Shown one piece after another: positions 12,901 to 22,346 of a DNA stretch of 64,000 bases. Position 1 is the first letter of the stretch. Each line of letters starts with the position of its first letter. Made by a program: the position numbers and the translations under genes. The notes beneath the pieces are model-generated. The model searched no databases. It was given only the letters and a program-made list of their open reading frames with translations, and was not told where the DNA came from. Location: positions 102,002,988 through 102,066,987 of the forward strand of contig NC_085140.1 of assembly GCF_024139115.2 (NCBI RefSeq). Direction: 5' to 3'. The stretch is from Armigeres subalbatus (taxonomy: Eukaryota; Arthropoda; Insecta; Diptera; Culicidae).

Positions 12901-13171
12901 CTCACAGAATTCGGAAGCGAATCCTTTCAGAATTCGGAAACAAATTCTAACAGAATTCGGAAGCGAATCCTCACACAGTTCGGAAGCGAATCCTCACAGA
13001 ATTCGGAAGCGAATCCTCACAGCATTCGTAAGCGAATCCTCACAGAATTCGGAAGCAAATCCACACTCAATTCGGAAGCGAATCCTCACAGAATTCAGAA
13101 GCGAATTCTCATAGAATTCGGAAGCGAATTGGCACAGAATTCGGAAGCGAATTGGCACAGAATTCGGAAGC
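6936..13171 (+). repeat. Satellite B, 23-bp EcoRI-containing tandem array
   Basis: About 6.2 kb of tandem 23-bp monomers; 9371-9393 is typical. The unit starts GAATTCGGAAGC and ends CCTCACA. Common variants are GGATTC for GAATTC and GAATTCTCACA at the end. The unit has no plus-strand stop codon, which explains open frames up to 335 codons in all three frames with an HRIRKRILTEFGSESSQNS-like period; these are artefacts. Many monomers carry a dyad around the loop GAAG: AGGATTCG with CGAATCCT, or AGAATTCG with CGAATTCT. Some units are one base long or fused (for example ACAGGATTTCCTCACAG). Confidence 0.95.
11500..13171 (+). repeat. Higher-order repeats in satellite B, about 750-800 bp
   Basis: A marker run AAATCCACACTCAATTC, followed one monomer later by GAATTGGCACAG units, appears at 11511, 12261 and 13057. 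The offsets are 750 and 796 bases. Intervening variants such as TTTCAGAATTCGGAAAC recur in the same order. A second, shorter period of about 515 bases is marked by CACAACATTTCC near 9176 and 9691. Confidence 0.7.
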
Positions 13172-13323
13172 GAAACAATGCCGAAACATTGCAGGACGTT
13201 AAGAAATTCTTCCAGGATTTGGAAGAATGTGTTGTTATAAATCTTATTTCATGGCCAAGTACGTCTGTTAGTGGACTATATGCCTCTCTTTTATCGTCGC
13301 ACATTATCGGGTTTTAGGTGCCT

Positions 13324-13449
13324 GCCAGAGTAAACGCGACGAGCGATGCGACGCGACGCGACTCACGTAAAAGAATAACAATCATTATCAACAGGCTGTC
13401 AAATTGCACTGTCGCGTCGCGTCGCATCGCACGTCGCGTTTACTCTGGC
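13324..13449. mobile_element. CG-rich foldback element with 39-bp arms
   Basis: The arms at 13324-13362 and 13411-13449 are reverse complements over 39 bases with one mismatch. Each starts GCCAGAGTAAACGCGACG and continues into GCGACGCGACGCGAC. A 48-base spacer separates them. The size and long arms fit a MITE or foldback element. No clear target duplication was found. The arms are much richer in CpG than the surroundings. Confidence 0.75.
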
Positions 13450-14796
13450 TTGCCCCTTAGACTTGTTTTTTAAAGCGATTTCGGCAATCTCTGGTCAACG
13501 TCAATCATCTTCAGCCGAGATTGTATTTTAGCCAACCCGCAAACTTTTGTAGTCTGATGATTGCCATGACGTGGTACAATTTGTCGTCGTTGATTAGGTT
13601 TAAATACAGACTGTTTTTTAGATAATATCAACTTCAATTTCATCGATTGCTTTCAACTGGAAACGCATGATCCTATCAAATCATCAAGTCAACTTTTTTT
13701 TACGTAACAAAACGCTTAAAAAAATATTTTTATATCCTCGCAAATAGGTCCAAATTACAGATTAAATTAATAATTGAATTACCTACAATTGGACATATTT
13801 TGCAAACCTAGCAAAAGAATGAGTAAGTATTTTTATTTTTTACGGGATCCCACCAGATACAGGACTTTTACTTTAGGTCAAGGATGTTTAAATGGAAATT
13901 TACAATTCAGAAGTCAACCCACCGCACCATCATTGCCCCATCAGAGCATCCGCACCGCACGCAGTTCCCACAGAGACCGAAAAGCGAAGTCGATTCAAGT
14001 GCTGCCGACGTGTTCATTAAACCCCATTTATTGATTGAGGCTGGGCAGCGAGAGAGAGACTCAATCAACTGATAACCAGCGTACATACTTTTATCGATGT
14101 TGTTATTCTCCTCGTGCCGTCTCCGTCGCAAACTGTATGGACGGCTTCGCTATCAACCCGACCTTCATCTTTCACTCTTCAGTAGTTGTATGTCGGAACA
14201 CTTCAACTCGCTCTTCATTGGCGAGGGCACTTTTCGGAAACCCTTCAACATCAATGAGGATACACGTGACGGAAGGATCGCACTATTTTTGCAACTTCAT
14301 CAGGTTCCGATAGGCACTTTGTCAAACTCGAATAAAATTCATCCACTAGTTGCTTACCTGCGCCCTGTACGGTGGCAGCGGAACGGTTCGATAACCGAAT
14401 CGATAACCCAATCCGCTGGATTGGGATGTTTAAACTTTTCCGCTTCAGTTTTGGCGATAATTGATTTACTGTTTGTCACGAAACCAGAGAGAACTTGATC
14501 CCATTCAAAACTACCGGAACAGATTTCACTGATCGAAAGTTGCAATCGCGGCCGAATTTTATTTTATTCCGGGGCGCAAGTTCTTCACACGGTACGAATG
14601 CAAAAACGAAACTCGCGAGCTGTGAAAAAAAAATTTCTGCTTTGACGTCCAGGCACGTGTTTGTGTTGGTGGAGCGTTCGTTTTTGTTGTGCATGCGATG
14701 TTTCCAAGCGTTTGTTTCAAAATTCACAGATTGTTCGATGTTTCTTTAGGGCAACTTTACCCTGTTGTTTTAATTCAATTTTAAATTTAGATCAGC
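13450..14796. other. Unassigned, 13450-14796
   Basis: AT-rich at first, then more balanced from about 13900 to 14740. Several overlapping open frames (up to 133 codons at 14097-14498 plus) show no domain I recognise. The balanced composition could mark regulatory or untranslated sequence of a neighbouring gene, but nothing decisive is visible. Confidence 0.3.
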
Positions 14797-15238
14797 TATA
14801 GCTTGGACTACAGTCGCGATTCGCTGGTTGGGCCACGACCTCGGCCCAACTAACGAATTCGGTTTTTTAGTTGGGTCAACTGACAGCCATTTGAACACGT
14901 GTATTTCGACTTGAACATCACAAATCTCGCTTAACTTTTCAAAAGGTCCTACCTAAGTAACATTTTTTTCATGAATTAATTTGAGTACTGCAATCAAAAG
15001 CTTTCATGTTGTTCTGTTGATTGCCCTATTCAAATTAAAATGTTACTTAGGACCTTTTGAAAAGTTAAGCGAGAAATGATGTCCAGTGACGCCCAATCCC
15101 GTTTTCTGTGTTTACATTGAATTTTGACGTTCAGTTGCTTTTTAGTTGGGCCATGGCCCAACCAGCGGAGGCCCAACTAAAAAGTGACCCAAGTATTAAG
15201 ATCCCAACCAGCGAATCCCGACTGTATAGCTTGGACTA
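14797..15238. mobile_element. MITE with CAGTCG termini and a 14-bp direct flank
   Basis: The direct repeat TATAGCTTGGACTA lies at 14797-14810 and 15225-15238. The enclosed 414 bases (14811-15224) begin CAGTCGCGATTCGCTGGTTG and end with its near-complement. An inner inverted pair lies at about 14925-14970 and 15040-15075 (TCGCTTAACTTTTCAAAAGG and complement). AGTTGGG / CCCAACT motifs recur inside. No transposase frame is present, so it is non-autonomous. A 14-bp duplication is unusual for a TIR element. Confidence 0.8.
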
Positions 15239-15545
15239 TAGTAAACTCGACAATACCCATTAAAGAGTTGAAAAGACCCATTTTCTCATGATATATGGAG
15301 CTGTCAAAATTATGGGTACTTTGAAAATTTTGATAATGTGTACTTTTACCTCATTTGGAACTTAAAAGATTTTACCCATTAATGGGTGAAAATCTACTTG
15401 AGTATTTTTGTGACAACCAATCGAGAGGAAAAGCGGAGAAGCTGAACGAGCTGACAAGATTTCGTGTGGATTAAATGTAAGTTTTATTTTTGCTCAATTT
15501 ATTTTTTTTGCGTTATTAAATTAATTAAATCATTGGGTTTTGCAG
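15239..15545. other. Unassigned, with a 14-bp perfect palindrome
   Basis: ACCCATTAATGGGT at 15374-15387 is a perfect palindrome. Related ACCCATT / AATGGGT words occur around it (15256, 15277, 15314), so this may be an old foldback. No gene recognised. Confidence 0.35.
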
Positions 15546-15719
15546 CTAAAGGCTGCCTTACACCTCGGGAAAATTTTCCGCCGGATTTTTGACCCCGTGC
15601 ATTTTAAATGGGGCCGGGATTTTGATTTTCCGTGCCCAAATCCCGAAAACATCGCATATGCAAAAATGAACGGGGAAAAAATCCGCGGACCGAATTCCTG
15701 AGGTGTGAGGCTACCTTAA
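15546..15719 (+). mobile_element. TTAA-type MITE, copy 1
   Basis: A 174-base element reading AAAGGCTGCCTTACACCTCG at the left and ending GGTGTGAGGCTACCTTAA, giving imperfect inverted ends. Internal landmarks are GGGGCCGGGATTTTGATTTT and CGAAAACATCGCATATGC. It matches the copies at 16250 and 16420. The left TTAA is degraded (CTAA) and the right one is intact. TTAA targets are typical of piggyBac-like families; assignment is by analogy. Confidence 0.8.
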
Positions 15720-16249
15720 CGGCTACCCAATGTGCCGGAGCCAAACATTGAAGATTGTGGTTATGTTCGTTTTAGATCTTATATTGAGAAGTATTGTTAT
15801 TATTTGGGGAAAAAATAAAAATAAACTTAGTTTGAGTTTTGCATTCTTTTTAACAAATATATTCACATTACATTTCGAGTAGAAAATTAGTAGGAATGCA
15901 ACTAAAATGCACTCGTTACGAGATTTCACGAGATTCAGAAGCTGATTGGAGCAGGAATGTATGTAAACCATCGTAAAGTCATGTAGAGTCTCGCGCATTT
16001 GTGCGCCTTCATGCAACATGGAAAGAGAAATTCGAAGAGCGGGAAATGTTTGACAGTCAAGTAACTGCAAAATAACTTTGCATGTGGGATTGATTTCAAA
16101 ATATCCCGCTACTCGCTTGAGAGCACAAAAGCGGCTCTATCCGCAGCACCCAGGTATACCCGTGTCATTTGTTTAGTGCATGTCTTTCTGCTCCATTTCT
16201 ATTGAGAAGAAATGAAGTAGTCGTTTTTTATTCAGATATTTTCTCAAGC
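15720..16249. other. Unassigned, 15720-16249
   Basis: AT-rich spacer between two copies of the same MITE. A 115-codon minus-strand open frame (15723-16070) shows no recognisable domain. Confidence 0.4.
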
Positions 16250-16423
16250 TTAAAGGCTGCCTTACACCTCGGGAAAAATTTTCGCCGGATTTTGATCCCC
16301 GTGTATTTTAAATGGGGCCGGGATTTTGATTTTCCGTGCCCAAATCCCGAAAACATCGCATATGCAAAAATACATGGGGAAAAAATCCGTGAGTCGAAAT
16401 CCCGAAGTGTGAGGCTACCTTAA
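16250..16423 (+). mobile_element. TTAA-type MITE, copy 2
   Basis: TTAA at 16250-16253 and at 16420-16423 bracket an element with the same blocks as copy 1, in the same orientation. It differs from copy 1 by scattered substitutions. Its right TTAA is shared with copy 3. Confidence 0.85.
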
Positions 16424-16595
16424 AGGCCACCTTACACCTCGGGAATTTGGTCCGCGGATTTTTTCCCCATATGTATTTTTGCATATGCGATGTTTTCGGA
16501 ATTTGGACAGGGAAAATAAAAATCCCGGCCCCCTTTAAAATACACGGGGACCAAATTCCGGCGGAAAATTTTCCCGAGGTGTAAGGCAGCCTTAA
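16420..16595 (-). mobile_element. TTAA-type MITE, copy 3, back to back with copy 2
   Basis: An inverted copy begins at the TTAA shared with copy 2 (16420-16423) and ends at TTAA 16592-16595. Its right end reads CGAGGTGTAAGGCAGCCTTAA, the complement of the copy 2 left end. Copies 2 and 3 form a tail-to-tail pair of about 345 bases that could fold into a long hairpin. Confidence 0.85.
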
Positions 16596-17290
16596 TGTAA
16601 GGCCTCTTTAGATTAAGGATTAGATTTTGCTATTTATACCCTTTAAGAAATGGCTTATACCAACTCTCAAAAGCGCGCCCCTCAATCATAGTTTCGGTTC
16701 AACAATGAGTGGGATAATACTGATTTTGGCCATGCATCGGTACTGAAGTTCAAACATATACACAGGATTTTGTTTTTACACGATTTTTTTTCGCTCGTAT
16801 TTTTGATCGTGTGACTTCAATTTACCACCAAACTCTTCCCAACATGTTTCAAAAAATCCAGAATAAATCGAAGAAAAATCACATGTTAATTAATATGCGT
16901 TAAACATTTAGGATGAGTGGAAAATTGCGAAAATGTAAATCGTGTAAAAACAAAATCCAGCGTATACATGGCTATTTGCGCAAATACGATATAGTATCTG
17001 GATGTGGAAGCGTGAGTAGAAAATCAGCCACTGCCAATAATTTATTAAAAACCAAAACTGAACAACTGCTGCACGTGTGAACCGGCCTGAAGAATTGCTT
17101 TGATATTGGTTCAAAATCGGGTGAATGGCCAAACCTGAAAAAAATACGATTTCTTGTTTTAAAATTTATAAAACTGTTAGAGGTGTAAAAAAATATGTCT
17201 TCAGGGAAAGTTTATTTGGTCAATTATTTCGGCAAATAAAAATTTTAAACAGGAAGGTCAATTTAATGGTATCAACACTCGTTTCACTGC
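16596..17290. other. Unassigned, 16596-17290
   Basis: AT-rich DNA downstream of the TPPP-like gene, without a recognised gene. Short inverted words (ACACGATTTTTTTTCGC and GAAAATTGCG regions) are not strong enough to call an element. Confidence 0.4.
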
Positions 17291-17294
17291 CGAT

Positions 17295-17300
17295 TTTATT
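17295..17300 (-). promoter_or_regulatory. Candidate polyadenylation signal of the TPPP-like gene
   Basis: The plus strand reads TTTATT, which is AATAAA on the minus strand, about 90 bases past the stop codon of the TPPP-like gene. Position and strand fit a 3' end signal. Confidence 0.5.
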
Positions 17301-17389
17301 ATTGAAAACATTTCCATAATAATCGGTCTTCAATTAATTTCTCCAATCACGTGATTCAGATACGCAATCAGCGTGTGGCTTCCAAACTG

Positions 17390-17805
17390 TCAGGAAACCA
17401 TTCCAGGGGGACCACACCCAGTCATGCAGCTCTTGACTTCCTCCAGGCCGATGCCCTTGGTTTGACAAAGCATTTCCAAAAATTTCTGATACTCCTCAAA
17501 GTCCAACGATGATTTCCTATGATTATGACGAAAAAAAATCAACCATCAACAGGTGACAATCGTCGAACGAAACAGTTGTCATGCACAACCTACCCAAACT
17601 TGAAAAATGTTACCGCCGTCTCGGTGAGGGTGAAGAACCGTTTCTCCCCGATGAGCCGGGCTTGCTGCATCCAGGCGTCGCTCTGCGATAACAGCATTCG
17701 CTTGCCGTCACCCTGGAACGTGTTCGATGTCGGTCGGTATTTGGCATAGGAGGTGAACATCGATTCCAGTGTGGGTCGTTCGATTGGTGTGATTTTGGCA
17801 GTCAT
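17390..17805 (-). CDS. TPPP/p25-alpha family protein, two exons
   Basis: The minus strand carries exon 1 at 17594-17805 and exon 2 at 17390-17516, joined across a 77-base intron (17517-17593) with donor GTAGGT and acceptor ATAG. The join falls inside a glycine codon and gives 112 residues ending in TGA. The N-terminal half reads PTLESMFTSYAKY, then SQSDAWMQQARLIGEKRF. The C-terminal half reads GKSSLDFEEYQKFLEML, then a GCGPPGM end. This order (an EF-hand-like helix, a D-x-W-M-x-Q-A block, L-x-F-E-E-Y-x-x-F-L and a terminal G-P-P-G) is that of tubulin polymerization-promoting proteins, which bind and bundle microtubules in the cytoplasm. The disordered N-terminal extension of some family members is absent, so this is the short form. 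The ATG at 17805 is the only in-frame start. No frameshift or stop is seen. Family confidence is high; paralog identity is unknown. Confidence 0.8.
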
Positions 17806-18629
17806 CTCGAGAGGGTTTTATGATTTTTTTTTTACACGAATAATTTTGAAGCAGGTCCAAGAATAAGATTCCTTCACTCAACCAACATTGCTGGTGGCTG
17901 ACTGATACTATAGGAATGATAACAGTTTTTTTTTTATGTTACCATGGCGTAGCACGAACACAAAACGTTGTTGAGTTTGGAGTTAATTCAAATAAACAAA
18001 AGGGGGAACCATCGGTTACTGCGCATAATGGAGATAATATTTTTGGGGTGATGGTGACATATTTTGGCTTATTTTCACAAAAACATTGGCCCAACAAATA
18101 ATGAACGACATGAAACACATCTAGTCAATAGATATCAAATTGATATTGGAGTTGTTTTTCTCGCATCGTTTAGATACGCCAAACTAATCATCAAATATTT
18201 GCATTCGATTGATTTGATCAGAAGATGGTCCAAATTTGAAGAATTCCAAAATTCTTTCGGCGAGTTTCAAACCAAAAACAGTCGACTTGTGTGTGTGTGA
18301 CCCAAATTATGGAGTCCCCTCTTCTGGTACCTTTCGCGAATTGACATCTTGTCACCATTCTGTCAACTTTGATTGCACACGCACACATTCACATAAACTG
18401 TCATATTTTTTTGATGCGTTTTGCTGGTTTTGCTTTTTGTTCCATCCGCGTTTGATATCGCTTCGATGGCCGACGTTCTTGCTCCGCTGCTGCTGCTGCT
18501 GCTGCTCGATGTCTGCTGATTGCAAAGGAAAATCAAAAAATACGACGAACGAAATCACACAAAAAAACTTGATCTCGTCGCGGTGTTGTTTCCTTTGGTG
18601 CGGCGGTGTGTGCGTGTGCGACCATTAAC
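17806..18629. other. Unassigned spacer with a (CTG)7 run
   Basis: This separates the minus-strand TPPP-like gene from a possible plus-strand 5' exon, so it may hold divergent promoters. A CTG trinucleotide run of about seven units lies at 18486-18506. Open frames (130 codons at 18236-18628) have no recognisable domain. Confidence 0.35.
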
Positions 18630-19180
18630 CTGCGGATTTTTTTTTGTATGGTGCTCCTCGCTGGGCTGGGTATAGTGCGTGGTAAAAGTGCAACACTAAA
18701 AATTAAATTCCCTCCTGGAAGAACTCCGTTTTGGGGGCGAAATCCGTGACAAAAGTGTGCTGAATCTGGTGCGTTTTGCGAACGGGACTGTGGATAGACC
18801 GCGGCGGCGACGACCGAGTGCTATCGATTCGGTGGAAAATTTTTGGCCCTAGTGCGTGTGTGTGATTTTTTTTTGTATTTTGGTTCTCCGTCGTCGATTT
18901 TCATTTCCTCCTTTTGTGTAACCTTTGGATCCTCCGGGGCGCGGTGCCTATTGACCGTCGGAACTGATTCTTCGGGTGTTCCGTTAGTAGAAGGACTATT
19001 GTTTATTCAAACATCTTCGGGATCCAGCACCGTAGGATTGTGATTGTGAAAGTGCTTGCTGGACGTGACGATTTTGGAAGCAGGAGCACTTCAATGAGAA
19101 CGGAAGATTAAAGAGCTGGAACAATAATTTTGAATACGGAAAGGCATCGACGGAAGGAAAGGATACGAAGATGTTTAATG
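18630..19180 (+). other. Candidate 5' untranslated exon with a start codon at its end
   Basis: This stretch is less AT-rich than its surroundings and lacks repeats. It ends GATACGAAGATGTTTAATG directly before GTACGT, a plausible splice donor at 19181. It could be a first exon with a long leader, ATG at 19171 and a split first codon set. Two short upstream reading frames (ATG at about 18650 and 19093) end before it. No downstream exon could be linked, and a TE promoter cannot be excluded. Confidence 0.3.
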
Positions 19181-19811
19181 GTACGTAGGGGGATTGGGGA
19201 CGTTATATTCTCTACTTTTAGGAAGGATTAGCCGATGGTAGCCTGGAATCGGAACTTGCTAAGAGGAATTTATGATGCAAATTTTCCAAGGACTCAGTAG
19301 GAAATATGATGGTTCTATAGAAGAATGTCCCACATCTCCACAAAAGATAAGTATTTGTAGCTAAAGCATTTAAAATATTGCGTCTCTAATGAATTTTGTT
19401 TTTCAAATTTTTGTTTCAATTTGCAATATTTTGATTTCTCATTGTGTAGCAATTTGCGGGGGCAGTGTTTCTCAAACAAAATGTTCATTGGTCAATCACT
19501 TTTACATTATAGTTTTCATTTTTTTTCGAACGTGGTACCCAGAACTATGAGATAAGTTTTCAAATTCAGGATGGGCTGGAGATGTAGAAGCTTGATCGGA
19601 TGAATTTAACATTGCCAAAACTAGTTCGAGAGCTAAAGAACGGAAAAGCTTTTGGGAAGACTTAGTCGAACTCTTAAAAGTTGAGAATAACCAACTAGAT
19701 GAAAATATTCTCTGACTTGACAGCAATCGCTTAAGAGCCACTTATAAGGTCTTGTATTCCTTGTATTAAATAGTCTGGGCCTGGAACTGTTCGGCGCCCA
19801 TAAATGACAAT
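19181..19811. other. Unassigned, 19181-19811
   Basis: No gene or repeat recognised. If the preceding exon is real, this is the start of its intron. Confidence 0.35.
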
Positions 19812-19973
19812 ATAAGGCTATCTGACGTTTATCATCTTTCTCTTGCACGCGCACAGACGGGATAGGGTTTGTTTTCATACGGAAACGCTTCCGAAGCGTT
19901 TCCGTATGAAAACAAATCCTATCCTTTACGTGCGCGTGCAAGAGAAAGATGATTAAACGTCAGATAGCCTTAT
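19812..19973. mobile_element. Near-perfect 162-bp foldback element
   Basis: The left half starts ATAAGGCTATCTGACGTTTA and the right half is its reverse complement out to 19973. The arms meet at 19892 with a loop of one base inside GGAAACGCTTC / GAAGCGTTTCC. Differences are limited to a few positions near 19853-19868 and 19926-19930. A continuous hairpin of about 80 bp suggests a recent foldback MITE. Confidence 0.85.
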
Positions 19974-20429
19974 TGGGCAAAAATATAAGTGCTCAGAGCC
20001 GTAGCATGAGTTCCCATCTCCCTTGACGAAATTTTAATTGGGCGCCCCTTTCTTACCTTTCTTATTAAGCAATAGATCACATTTTGAGAACAATTTGAGA
20101 CTCACCTAAAGGAAGAAAGATTAAAAGGATTATTGTATTGCTAAATGCTGAATTGCTGATTTTTTTATGGATCTCATCAGCTAATACGCAGGGAGAAAGG
20201 TCATTAAAACCTAAATGAATATTTTTTGTTTACCATGGACCTATGCACTTGATCTAAAATCCAACTCTGAAGTGGATCGGTCAATTACATCTAAACAGAT
20301 AACACTTAACAATAGACGAATCCAAGTAAATATAAGAAGAAGACACACGACGGTGTTAACTTTGACAGACTGTATGATAGATACATTTTTGGATAAAAAA
20401 TTAAAAAAATCGAGATAAGCTTCCAGATA
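19974..20429. other. Unassigned, 19974-20429
   Basis: No gene recognised. Short plus-strand frames have no domain. Confidence 0.4.
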
Positions 20430-20542
20430 TGTAATTCAGAACTCCAAGTAATCCTTGGATTCGTCTATTTGACGCCACAATACACGGTTCGAGACCGCAT
20501 CTCTCCATCCTCGAATGTGCCCCACGTTCGCCAAGTCGTTCT
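20430..20542 (-). pseudogene. RTE-like C-terminal fragment, left half of a split copy
   Basis: On the minus strand, when joined to 29050-29185, this half continues the reading NDLANVGHIRGWRDAV and then W-R-Q-I-D. It corresponds to the D-L-x-x-L-x-x-x-R-G-W-R block that ends the RTE-like protein at 58173. The fragment was cut by insertion of the LTR element at 20543-29049; the 5-bp duplication GTTCT marks the target. It is a dead remnant, already carrying a stop (TGA in place of the W of the ARWIDQV motif, in the right half). Confidence 0.75.
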
Positions 20543-20814
20543 TGTCGTGACCCGACCGAGATTTCTAGTCTAGGCCGTTCGTCGTAACTGATTCTCATTG
20601 CGCTGTCGCTATCACACGATCATGCCAGAAAAGGTTATTGCTAGATGGAATCAAAATATCTTATAATCTGGTCGCTCGCTACACGTTTAAACGAAACACA
20701 CTACAAAATAGTATATTCCAATTGGATAATAACTGAATGCAATTGACACAATGTAGTAAAGTGAATATTTTTCCGAAACTGAAGACCTGATAAGACCTGA
20801 TCTTCTCTGCTACA
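20543..20814 (+). repeat. Left LTR of the outer element
   Basis: A 272-base repeat starting TGTCGTG and ending CTACA. It is recognisably similar to 28804-29049 along its length, with several indels. The divergence between the two LTRs means the outer element is much older than the Ty3 element inside it, whose LTRs are nearly identical. Confidence 0.75.
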
Positions 20815-20929
20815 TACTTCTCCTCTTTTACTCTACAGGAATGTAATGAACGTATAATTTAAAATTTAACGAAACGTTAAGCAACATTATTTTAAACGTA
20901 ACACAATTAGGCCGAAAAAGCTTCAGATC

Positions 20930-22240
20930 ACTAAATTCAATTTTATTCCAATCCAATCTTAATGCAATCCAAATCCAACTCAAATCAAACACCCAGTCCA
21001 AATCAAGTCGAAAATGAGTTATGAACTTCTCCTTGCGAAACAAAAACACTCTAATAAAGATTAAAAAAATCAAGCTGAAAACCAATTCAAATCCAATTCC
21101 AATCGAAAGCAAATTAAACTTCATCCAATTCCAAGCCAAATTTAATAAAATGCCCATTCGCTTCTAAATCCAATCCAATCCAATCCCATTCTGGTCAAAT
21201 CCAATTACCCATTCAAATCAAATCTTTATCCAATCCAAATTTATTCTGAATTCAATTCAATTCAAATGCAATTGAACCCGAATCCAATCCAATTAAAATG
21301 TAAACCAAATCCAGTCCGAATCAAATCCAATCAAAATCTAGCCAAATCTAAAAAATACTCGTCCAGATCTAATCTGAATCCAATCCACCAATTCAAAATC
21401 AATGCAAATTTAATCCAAATCCAGTCCAAATCTAGTCAAATCCAAATAACTAATTCTAATAGTAACTAATCTTAAATCTAATCTTAATCCAAACCAAATC
21501 CAATGCGAATCTAATCCAAATCAATAATCAATAAAAAAAATAGTACAATTCAAATCCAATCCAAAATCAATTACTCATTCAAATCTAATCTTTATTCCAA
21601 TTCAAATTCAAACTGCTTCCAAATTCAATTTAATCCGAATCCAATCCAAAATTAATCCAAAACCAGTCCGCATCAAATCCAATCCAAATACTTATTCAAG
21701 TCTCTTAATCCAATCTAAATTTAATCTCAACCTAATCCAAATCCAATGCAAATTCAATCCAAGTCCAATCCAAATCCAATCAAAATCTCATCCAAGTTCA
21801 ATCCGAATCCAATTCAAATCCAATTCAAATTCAATCAAAATTTAGTCCAAATCAAATTCAATCCAAGTTTAATCCAAATCCAATTCAAACCTAATTGAAT
21901 CCATATCCAGTCCGAATCCAAAAGTTCAAAAGCTCAAATCTAGCCAAATCCAAAAAAATACTCATTCAAGTTTCTTAATCCAATCGAAAATCCAATCTGG
22001 ATCCTATCTAAATCCAATGCAGATCCAATCCAAGTCAAATCCAGAGTCAATCAAAATTTCAATCAGAACTGAAGCTGAACTCAATCCAAATCAAATGTAA
22101 ATCCAAACCAAATTCAAATCCCAATTCAAATCCAGATCCAATGGAAATCCCATCCCAACTGAATACAAATCCAATCCTAATCTAGTTCAAGTCCAATGAA
22201 ATATCTAAATCCAATAATGAGATTTAAATTGAAAATCCAA
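20930..22240 (+). repeat. Degenerate ATCCAA-type low-complexity tract
   Basis: About 1.3 kb of loosely repeated CAAATCCAATCC words with a period near 6 (sometimes 11-12) bases. It is too diverged for a fixed monomer. The complementary motif (TTGGATT) forms another tract at 43905-44160. Open frames in it (for example 21266-21469, rich in N, P, I, Q, S) are low-complexity artefacts. Confidence 0.8.
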
Positions 22241-22346
22241 TCTTTGAATATGATTTTGTTGGAATATATTTTCTAATTCAGTATCAATTTCTAATCTTTT
22301 GTGTATGTTTTTATCTTTTTGCAAATTTCTGTCACCCGGTCTACTG

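Noticed and set aside
6936..13171. CRISPR array
   Set aside because: Units are contiguous 23-mers without unique spacers, in an animal genome with retrotransposons and introns.
7855..13317. Long open frames across satellite B (up to 335 codons) on both strands
   Set aside because: Same reason as satellite A; three overlapping plus frames give the same repeat peptide.
13324..13449. Rho-independent terminator
   Set aside because: Eukaryotic context; arms of 39 bp are far too long and no U-run follows.
15723..16070. 115-codon minus frame between TTAA MITEs as a transposase
   Set aside because: No catalytic motif or DNA-binding domain; AT-rich composition explains residue content.
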